32,290 nt of DNA, taken from assembly GCA_013153235.1 (NCBI GenBank), contig JAADEU010000112.1, positions 1 through 32,290 of the forward strand, in the 5' to 3' direction. The notes below the pieces were generated by a model. It saw only the letters and a program-made list of their open reading frames with translations. It had not been told where the DNA came from and did not search any database. The first letter of the stretch is position 1, and every line of letters begins with the position of its first letter. Both the position numbers and the translations under genes were made by a program. This DNA comes from Aquificota bacterium (GTDB lineage Bacteria; Aquificota; Aquificia; Aquificales; Hydrogenothermaceae). Below, piece after piece: positions 26,619 through 32,290 of the stretch.

Positions 26619-26963
26619 ATGCCGCTCTCAGAACACACAGCCACAGAGATTCTCAAAGAGTCAAATGCCTACGCCATGTTTATACATGATTTACACGGTA
26701 ATATAGAGGCATCCTTTTTTGATGCCTCAAGGCTTGGAAAAAACAGCTCTGCAGGACTTGGGGTTATTCTTTCTATTGCAGAAGAGCTTGTGAAGAGGCT
26801 TGACCTTGGACGGCATCAGTACACAGTTCTGTGCTGTTCGGAGGGACACCTTTTTATAACTTCGATAGGTGGGAAACTCCTGTCTGTTTTTTCTTCCAAT
26901 AGTATTGAACCGGAAAGAATTATGGACAGGTTGATTTCTGCAGTTGAGAGGAATATTCAGTAG
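26619..26963 (+). CDS. Roadblock/LC7-domain protein
   Basis: The track ORF begins at a TTG at 26511, but the ATG at 26619 follows a purine-rich GGGGGAG and gives a 114-residue protein. Its pattern fits a single Roadblock/LC7 domain of about 95 residues. NAYAMFIHDLHGNIEASFF forms the first strand pair. A long central helix (SAGLGVILSIAEELVKRL) is followed by YTVLCCSEGHLFITSIGG and LLSVFSS. Bacterial Roadblock proteins such as MglB control small Ras-like GTPases. No MglA-type GTPase gene is in this window, so the partner is unknown. The short convergent overlap with the acyltransferase (7 bases) and the lack of a signal peptide are consistent with a small cytoplasmic regulator. The fold call is moderately secure. 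Confidence 0.65.
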   Translation: MPLSEHTATEILKESNAYAMFIHDLHGNIEASFFDASRLGKNSSAGLGVILSIAEELVKRLDLGRHQYTVLCCSEGHLFITSIGGKLLSVFSSNSIEPERIMDRLISAVERNIQ

Positions 26964-27835
26964 ATATTTTCCGGCTGACCTTCAGGACGGGTTTTCCACC
27001 TTTTGTGGACCCAGAAGTACTGGTCTGGATGTTTTCTGACGGCTTCTTCTGTCATTTTTGTGTATTTCTGGACCAGATTTCTGATTTTTTCTTCCTGGGT
27101 CTGGCCTTCAACCGGTGGTATCTCCTGAATGACAGCCCTGTAGGTTTTTGTTTCATAATGGTAATACTGGTATCCAAACAGCACGGGTACACCGTATTTT
27201 ACGGCGAGCTTTGCAGGGAAGGACACAGTTGAGGCCTCAAGTCCGAAAAAGTCCACAAAGACTCCCCTGTGTCTCAGGGCATTCTGGTCTGCCAGAAAGA
27301 CTATCGTTTTTCCGGCCCTGAGGGCTTTTATAAAGTCCTTTAATGGCTGGTCGTGGAATATTATTTTCATACCGGCCTGCTGTCTTATTGAGGTGATAAG
27401 ACTGTTCATCTTTTTGTTTTTCATTCTGTAGGCCAGTGAAACAATCTCCCCTGTTTCCCTGGAAAGGCCTGCTCCTCCAAGTTCCCAGTTCCCTATGTGG
27501 GCTGTAACAAGAATCTTGCCCCCTTCACTGTGGAGAAGTTCCCTGCCCCTTTCTATTGAAAATATCCTGTCTATCTCCCCAGACCGGACGTACTGTGGAA
27601 TCCTTGGAAATTCAGTAAGTGTTCTTCCTATGTTCTGGAGGGAAAGCTTTCCTGTTTCTAATTTCCATTCCTGACTCTTTTCAGGAAAAGCTATGTTCAG
27701 ATTTTTCAGTATTACCTTTTTTCTGTAACCGGCATGCCAGAAGAGGGAGCCTATACTTTCCCCCAGAGAGATGGAAACATCCCTTGGTAGGCTCTTTACA
27801 ATGGAAAAGAAAAGTTTTGCAAGAGCGTAGTCCAT
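26957..27835 (-). CDS. LpxL/HtrB-family lauroyl/acyl-ACP lipid A acyltransferase
   Basis: The 292 residues follow the lysophospholipid acyltransferase superfamily. The catalytic HxxxxE motif is HIGNWE, in KILVTAHIGNWELGG. DQNALRHRGVFVDFFG is the second family block. FWVHKRWKTRPEG at the end is the standard LpxL C-terminus. One hydrophobic N-terminal segment suggests inner-membrane association. The enzyme adds a secondary acyl chain to the lipid A precursor, implying that the organism makes lipopolysaccharide. It is the last gene of the minus-strand run that begins with elbB, and its start overlaps the Nudix gene stop by one base. The chain specificity cannot be read from sequence. Confidence 0.9.
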   Translation of the reverse strand: MDYALAKLFFSIVKSLPRDVSISLGESIGSLFWHAGYRKKVILKNLNIAFPEKSQEWKLETGKLSLQNIGRTLTEFPRIPQYVRSGEIDRIFSIERGRELLHSEGGKILVTAHIGNWELGGAGLSRETGEIVSLAYRMKNKKMNSLITSIRQQAGMKIIFHDQPLKDFIKALRAGKTIVFLADQNALRHRGVFVDFFGLEASTVSFPAKLAVKYGVPVLFGYQYYHYETKTYRAVIQEIPPVEGQTQEEKIRNLVQKYTKMTEEAVRKHPDQYFWVHKRWKTRPEGQPENIY

Positions 27836-28263
27836 TAAAGCTCACCTATTTTTTTGAGAGCTTCTACTGCCCTTTCAAAAATCTTCTTGTCTGTAGGGTA
27901 GGTAAGAATTGATTCAACTTCCTCGATAGGGAAGAATTTTGCCTCGTCTATCTCTTCCTTCTGGGGTGTTATATCTCCCCCTTTGTACCTCATCAGGTAG
28001 TAATAAACAAATTTGTGGATTCTGTACAGTTCCATGCTGTACCAGTAATCAACCTCCCCAAGGTAATCGACGATTTCTGCGTCGACACCTGTTTCTTCCT
28101 TGACCTCCCTCAGAGCTGCCTTATCCCTTGGCTCTCCCCTCTCAATATTCCCCTTGGGGAATGACCATCTGTTTTTTACCCTGATTAGAAGTACTTCCAG
28201 TTTCCCGTCTTCATTTCTTCTAAAAACAACTCCGCCTGCCGAAAATTCCCATTTTGTCTCCAT
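27835..28263 (-). CDS. Nudix hydrolase, Ap4A-pyrophosphatase type
   Basis: The Nudix box is intact: GNIERGEPRDKAALREVKEETGV fits GX5EX7REUXEEXGU, with the metal-binding REVKEE glutamates. The protein has 142 residues, typical of MutT-size enzymes. The opening (M)ETKWEFSAGGVVFRR is usual for bis(5'-nucleosyl)-tetraphosphatases and similar housekeeping Nudix enzymes. FPKGNIERGE (a PKG before the box) also leans to the Ap4A group. The substrate is not settled by sequence alone. It sits between the DASS transporter gene (9 bases) and the acyltransferase gene (1-base overlap). Confidence 0.9.
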   Translation of the reverse strand: METKWEFSAGGVVFRRNEDGKLEVLLIRVKNRWSFPKGNIERGEPRDKAALREVKEETGVDAEIVDYLGEVDYWYSMELYRIHKFVYYYLMRYKGGDITPQKEEIDEAKFFPIEEVESILTYPTDKKIFERAVEALKKIGEL

Positions 28264-28272
28264 TCACCCACC

Positions 28273-29721
28273 TCACTTCATATAGATTAGTATGAAAATA
28301 GTTATTATAACCGAGCCAATAATATTCATAAAGAAACCAACCCTGACCATTCTGCTGATAGGAACATGCCTGCTTCCGTAGATAATTGCATTGGGAGGGG
28401 TGGCTATAGGGAGCATAAATGCAAAGCTGGCAGCTATTATGATTCCAAACACAGGATAAAAAAGGTCTATGTTCAGCTCTTTGAGAATTCCAATCAATAT
28501 AGGTGCAAATGTGATAACTGTTGCTGTGTTGGAGCTTATTTCTGTTAGGAAAATCATTGCAACAATGAGTACAAAGATAAACAGTACAATCATCTCAGGG
28601 GATATTATCCCGGCCACTTTTTTGCCTATATACCCTGCAAGACCTGTTTTGATGATAAGTTTTCCCAGGGCTATACCTCCTCCAAACAGGAGAATTGTGT
28701 CCCAGTCAAGTTCCTTCAGGTCCTTCCCTGTCAGTGTTCCCTCGCCTTTCTTTGCAGGAAGTAAAAACAGCAAAATGGCAGCAATCAGGGCAACAATAGC
28801 CTCGGGAATGTGGTTTTTCAGGGCTTTGTACAGGGCCTGATTCCCCAGAATATTTGCAAGACCTGGAAGTATCCACAGGAATGCTGCCAGACCGAAAACA
28901 AACATGGTATTCCTTTCCCCGGGCGATACACGGGGAAGTGATTTCTTTTCCTGTCTTATAAGCTGTTTTATCTTTTCCTTTTCAAATGAAAAGTTCCTGA
29001 TGTGGAACCTGATGTACAGGAGCAGGGCTACGTAGGAGGTAAAGGTTATCGGTGCAGCAAGGAGAAACCATTTCAGGAAATCAACATCATAACCTTCTTC
29101 CTTTAAAAAGCCAGCTCCAATAAGGTTTGTTGGTGTTCCTATAAGTGTTGTTGCCCCGCCTATAGAGGCGGAATAGGCAACGGCAAGGAGGGCAAATACG
29201 GCAAATCTGCCTGTATCACTGATTTTTTTATTTCTGAACATCTGGATTATTCCAAGGACCAGTGGAAGGAGCATGGCTGTTGTTGCAGTGTTACTGACCC
29301 ACATGGAAAGGAGGAATGCGATAATGGAAAATCCTGCAATCAGTCTGATAGGACTCTGGAGGAAAAAATCCAGGGACAGCAGGTTCAGTGCAAATCTCCT
29401 GTCCAGACCGTGTTTTGTCATTGCCTGTGCAATCAGGAAACTTCCTAAAAAAAGGAGGATGACAGGATGTCCCAGACTCAAAAATGCTTCTTTAACGCTA
29501 ACCACACCCAGAACTACAGCGATGGTAACACCAAGAAGGGCTGTCATGGACAGTGGTATTACCTCTGTAAGCCAGAACACAAGGCAGAAGCCCATTATGG
29601 CAAATACTATATGGGCTTCCCTTGAGAGGTCCATCGGGGTGATATAGATTACCGCCGCAAGTAAAGGAGCCAGAACAAGACCTATCTCCCTTCTGTAGTG
29701 CTCAAGCCGTGATAAACTCAT
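28273..29721 (-). CDS. DASS/SLC13-family anion transporter
   Basis: The 482-residue polytopic protein has about 11-12 hydrophobic segments. It carries both halves of the DASS signature: SNTATTAMLLP in the first half and SSNTATVITFAP in the second. TTLIGTPTNLIGAG and ATPPNAIIYGS supply the paired (S/T)NT-P helical hairpins that bind anion and sodium. The family imports di- and tricarboxylates, sulfate or phosphate, usually with sodium. Substrate specificity cannot be assigned by eye. Dicarboxylate uptake would be notable in an autotroph. The ATG overlaps the hom stop as ATGA. The protein is complete. Confidence 0.88.
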   Translation of the reverse strand: MSLSRLEHYRREIGLVLAPLLAAVIYITPMDLSREAHIVFAIMGFCLVFWLTEVIPLSMTALLGVTIAVVLGVVSVKEAFLSLGHPVILLFLGSFLIAQAMTKHGLDRRFALNLLSLDFFLQSPIRLIAGFSIIAFLLSMWVSNTATTAMLLPLVLGIIQMFRNKKISDTGRFAVFALLAVAYSASIGGATTLIGTPTNLIGAGFLKEEGYDVDFLKWFLLAAPITFTSYVALLLYIRFHIRNFSFEKEKIKQLIRQEKKSLPRVSPGERNTMFVFGLAAFLWILPGLANILGNQALYKALKNHIPEAIVALIAAILLFLLPAKKGEGTLTGKDLKELDWDTILLFGGGIALGKLIIKTGLAGYIGKKVAGIISPEMIVLFIFVLIVAMIFLTEISSNTATVITFAPILIGILKELNIDLFYPVFGIIIAASFAFMLPIATPPNAIIYGSRHVPISRMVRVGFFMNIIGSVIITIFILIYMK

Positions 29722-31049
29722 TGTTCCTCATCTTCAACTCTTATGAGAACAGTCTTCCTGACGGTAATCTTTTCTTCTTCTATTTCCTTTATTGCCTTCT
29801 GTATATTATTTTCTGATGCTGTGTGGGTAAGTATAACAAGTGGAACCACCTTTTCGTCGGTAATCCCTGCAAAAGAAACAACCTTCTCTTTCTGTATTAC
29901 CGCAGCTATGCTAATGTTATATCTGGCAAATACGGCGGCTACCTTGGCCAGTATACCTGTAACATCAGGAACGGTAAATCTCAGATAGTACCTTGTGTAA
30001 AAATCACTGACCCTGGTAAGGGAAAGCTGTCTGTGTTGCCAGTTCATTGATGTGATTTCAATCTCCCTGCCAACGCCCAGGGCTATGCTCTTTGCTATAT
30101 CAACTATATCGCTGACGACTGCACTGGCCGTTGGGAGACTTCCTGCCCCTTTTCCGTAGAACATTGTTTCCCCCACAGAATCGCCCTCAACCATAACAGC
30201 ATTGAACACCCCATCTACCTTTGAAAGGGGATGGTCTGATGGGAGGAATGTTGGATGAACCCTCACCTCCACTTCACCGTTGTGTCCTTTGGCAATAGCC
30301 AGAAGTTTCAGGGTATAACCCAGTTCTCTTCCAAGGTCTATATCAATACTGTCTATATTTTCAATACCTTCAACATACACCCCGGAAAAATCAATAAAAC
30401 CGCCAAAGGAGAGGGATGAGAGTATCGCAATCTTGTGGGCAGCATCTGTACCATTTATATCAAGGGTAGGGTCTGCCTCGGCATAGCCAAGCTCCTGTGC
30501 TTCCCTGAGAACATCCTGAAAAGACCTGCCCTCTTTGAGCATCTGGGTAAGGATATAGTTTGTTGTACCGTTTAAAATGCCGTAAATTTTCTGGATATCG
30601 TTTGCAACAAGACCTTCCCTCAGGGCTCTGATAATGGGAATTCCTCCAGCAACAGCAGCCTCAAAGCCTACCCTTATGCCCTTTTCTTCTGCCAGGGAAA
30701 ATACCTCCTTCCCCTTCTCAGCAAGGAGGGCTTTATTGGCTGTAACAAAATGTTTGCCTTTTTCTGCCGTTTTTTTAAATAATTCCAGTGGGAAATCTAT
30801 TCCCCCTGTCAGTTCAACGATGATATCTATCTCCCTGTCATCAAGCAGTTCCTCAAGTGAGCTGGCTTTTTTATCCTCAGGGAGGGGATAGGAAAACTGT
30901 TTATCCCAGTTTCTGGTGTAAACCTTTTTCAGATTTATCTGTACACCGCTTTTTTTTGTAAGGAGTTCTTTCTTTTCCTCCAGTATCTGTGCAACACCAT
31001 TTCCAACAACACCGTATCCTACTATCCCAACATTAACAGTCTTCAACAA
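29718..31049 (-). CDS. hom: Homoserine dehydrogenase with C-terminal ACT domain
   Basis: This enzyme reduces aspartate semialdehyde to homoserine, on the path to threonine and methionine. The N-terminal Rossmann NAD(P) site is GIVGYGVVGNGVA. The catalytic core has TANKALLAEKG, a GGIPIIRALREGL block, and GILNGTTNYILTQM followed by GYAEADPTLDINGTDAAHK. A C-terminal ACT domain (about residues 360-435, FTVPDVTGILAKVAAVFARY) should allow threonine feedback. The 443-residue length is that of the monofunctional ACT form without an aspartokinase fusion. It lies 8 bases after the dcd-like gene and overlaps the transporter gene by 4 bases. The motif set is complete. Confidence 0.96.
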   Translation of the reverse strand: MLKTVNVGIVGYGVVGNGVAQILEEKKELLTKKSGVQINLKKVYTRNWDKQFSYPLPEDKKASSLEELLDDREIDIIVELTGGIDFPLELFKKTAEKGKHFVTANKALLAEKGKEVFSLAEEKGIRVGFEAAVAGGIPIIRALREGLVANDIQKIYGILNGTTNYILTQMLKEGRSFQDVLREAQELGYAEADPTLDINGTDAAHKIAILSSLSFGGFIDFSGVYVEGIENIDSIDIDLGRELGYTLKLLAIAKGHNGEVEVRVHPTFLPSDHPLSKVDGVFNAVMVEGDSVGETMFYGKGAGSLPTASAVVSDIVDIAKSIALGVGREIEITSMNWQHRQLSLTRVSDFYTRYYLRFTVPDVTGILAKVAAVFARYNISIAAVIQKEKVVSFAGITDEKVVPLVILTHTASENNIQKAIKEIEEEKITVRKTVLIRVEDEEQ

Positions 31050-31057
31050 CTGCCTCC

Positions 31058-31531
31058 TTACTCTGTTTTTGTCAGAAAAATCTGTGCAACAGGCATCTGG
31101 GCAAACAGCCTTACAGGATAATCATTTGTGTTGTAAAGACAGAAGGTGATGTTTCCTTCAAATCCATGCTCCAGCCATCCGGCATTCACCAACTGTAATC
31201 CCATCCTCGCAAGACGAAACTTAGGCTGGAGAAAAGGGGCAATATTCTCAGGAAGTCTTATATACTCCATGGATTCAACAAGGAAAAACCTTGACGGTTC
31301 GATAACTATACCCCTGTCAGATATGTAGTCCTTTTCCAGAATATTAAGGTAGGGGTTCTTAGGGTCAAGAATCTGAAGCTCAGGCTCAAGCTCCCTGGGA
31401 TACCTGTAGAATCTGTCTGATGTCCTGAGGTCTATAGAGGAGGGCTGCAGCTGCAGCTCCTCATCAAAAGGGTCTATCTCAATTGAACCGATTTTCAACA
31501 GCTCTTTAATCTGTTTTTGGTTTAAAAGCAT
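31058..31531 (-). CDS. dCTP deaminase/dUTPase-fold protein lacking the canonical catalytic Glu
   Basis: The 157 residues align by eye with Dcd. PSSIDLRTSDRF matches the N-terminal motif, LARMGLQLV matches the SSLARLGL region, and GFEGNITFCLYNTNDYPVRLFAQMPVAQIFL matches GFxGxxTLExxN...RIGQLxF. At the catalytic Glu of ITLE the sequence has Cys (Cys132 in track numbering). The preceding SS pair is replaced by FR; the Arg in LAR remains. The protein is also shorter than most Dcd enzymes and lacks a C-terminal lid. It may be inactive, bind nucleotides as a regulator, or catalyse something else. The ATG at 31531 (GGAG 5 bases upstream) is better than the track's GTG at 31534. It lies 9 bases after elbB and 8 before hom. 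Confidence 0.75.
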   Translation of the reverse strand: MLLNQKQIKELLKIGSIEIDPFDEELQLQPSSIDLRTSDRFYRYPRELEPELQILDPKNPYLNILEKDYISDRGIVIEPSRFFLVESMEYIRLPENIAPFLQPKFRLARMGLQLVNAGWLEHGFEGNITFCLYNTNDYPVRLFAQMPVAQIFLTKTE

Positions 31532-31540
31532 CACATCTCC

Positions 31541-32197
31541 TTACTGTCTTGCAAGCCTGAGGACTTCTTTAACCAGCTTTTCTATACCCTCAGCCACGTC
31601 CTTTATTGTTTTTCCTTCCATATAGGCAGGTGTTGAAACAATTTTGTGTTCCTCATCAACAAGTGCCTCAGAAACAGGGCATACAAGGTGCTGCTGACCC
31701 ATAGCCTCAATTGCCTTTGCAACCTGCTCATCACTTCCGATGGTCAGTTTTGCCTTTGCTTCCCTGAGTGCTGCTGCGACGATTACAGGTGATATACACA
31801 CAGCTCCGATAGGCTTTCCCTTCTGGAACATCTCAACCAGAAGTCTTTTCACCTCAGGGATAACATCTGCATCGGCACCTTTCTCAAGGAAGTTTGAGAA
31901 GTTTTTGGCAACGCCGTATCCACCTGGCATAATAAGAGCATCTATATCATCGGCTGAGACCTCGTTGATATCCTTGATATCTCCCCTTGCTATTCTGGCA
32001 GCTTCCACAAGAACATTCCTTGTTTCATTCATCTTTTCACCGTTAAGGTGGTTAATCACCTCTTTCTGTGGAATGTTAGGTGCCATACAGACTATCTCAA
32101 CCCCTTCCCTGTCCAGGAAGTAAAGGGTAAGTGTAGCCTCATGTATTTCAGCACCATCGAACACACCACATCCTGCAAGTAAAACACCTACTTTCAT
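31541..32197 (-). CDS. elbB: ElbB-type glyoxalase-like DJ-1/PfpI-family protein
   Basis: The 218 residues match ElbB (YhbL), a class I glutamine-amidotransferase-like protein of the DJ-1 superfamily. (M)KVGVLLAGCGVFDGAEIHEA is the family start. LIMPGGYGVAKNFSNFLEKG follows. The nucleophilic-elbow Cys is in GAVCISPVIVAAAL. The E. coli member is implicated in isoprenoid synthesis and has weak glyoxalase activity; its real role is unresolved. The gene heads the minus-strand run with the dcd-like gene and hom. An SD-like GGGGGTGG precedes the ATG. It is divergent from the partial gene at the right edge, sharing 77 bases of AT-rich spacer. Confidence 0.92.
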   Translation of the reverse strand: MKVGVLLAGCGVFDGAEIHEATLTLYFLDREGVEIVCMAPNIPQKEVINHLNGEKMNETRNVLVEAARIARGDIKDINEVSADDIDALIMPGGYGVAKNFSNFLEKGADADVIPEVKRLLVEMFQKGKPIGAVCISPVIVAAALREAKAKLTIGSDEQVAKAIEAMGQQHLVCPVSEALVDEEHKIVSTPAYMEGKTIKDVAEGIEKLVKEVLRLARQ

Positions 32198-32274
32198 GGT
32201 TCCACCCCCTTTTGTGAAATTTGGTTCAATTTATTGTAAACTAATTTATTGAAAGATTTAATAGGAGGCAAGGA

Positions 32275-32290
32275 ATGTATCAGCTTGAGG
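32275..32290 (+). CDS. Start of a plus-strand gene cut by the right edge
   Basis: ATG at 32275 follows a strong AGGAGG (32263-32268) at 6 bases. Only MYQLE can be read before the window ends, so the product is unknown. The start is in a divergent gap with elbB, which supports a new transcription unit. Confidence 0.55.

Overview
The window looks like chromosomal DNA from a thermophilic bacterium of the Aquificales, most likely Hydrogenothermaceae (Persephonella or a close relative). This is an inference from the gene complement, the protein style (Lys/Glu/Ile-rich, moderate GC) and the tight packing. No rRNA or tRNA gene was seen that would settle it. Most neighbours overlap by 1-4 bases or lie under 15 bases apart, and no gene-free stretch exceeds about 250 bases. 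Most of the window is coding on one strand or the other. I saw no insertion sequence, prophage, CRISPR array or obvious compositional island.

Left part (1-4840, minus strand): an envelope operon reading leftwards. It encodes an LTxxQ/Spy-like periplasmic protein, a TolC-type outer-membrane channel, a MacA-type adaptor, a MacB/LolD-type ABC ATPase, and a membrane-anchored SurA/PpiD-like chaperone that runs off the left edge. No ABC permease gene is present. A divergent promoter pair separates it from ileS-HU on the plus strand (4938-8068). HU meets mnmG (minus) in a shared TTAA stop.

Centre (10089-15840): a secreted monohaem cytochrome c/outer-membrane barrel protein; a DUF501 protein and a diguanylate cyclase with a periplasmic c-haem motif (minus); thpR; then a TPP riboswitch controlling thiC, followed by a hairpin.

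15850-21331 (plus): a tightly coupled run of soluble PAS histidine kinase, sigma-54-type NtrC regulator, TPR-SPOR lipoprotein, polyprenyl-phosphate-type GT2 glycosyltransferase and an AglD/UPF0104-like membrane protein. It reads as a two-component system tied to envelope or surface-glycan work.

21334-24332: a partition-like locus. A receiver/proline-acidic-linker/helical protein is divergent from parA-parB. The intergenic region carries a perfect 20-bp palindrome plus further copies of its TTTAAGACA half-site. ParB has a degenerate CTP-binding motif. This is the part I find most likely to repay study.

24342-32197: mostly minus-strand housekeeping. One group is hemL, a SnoaL-like protein and nrdR. 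The other is elbB, a dCTP-deaminase-like gene lacking the family's catalytic Glu, hom, a DASS transporter, a Nudix hydrolase and an LpxL-like acyltransferase. A solitary Roadblock/LC7 protein lies between them on the plus strand. A new plus-strand gene starts at 32275 and runs off the right edge.

Several ORF-track starts are probably too long. I prefer internal starts with better ribosome binding sites for ileS, hemL, the LTxxQ protein, the Roadblock protein and the dcd-like gene. All family assignments come from reading motifs by eye, not from database searches.
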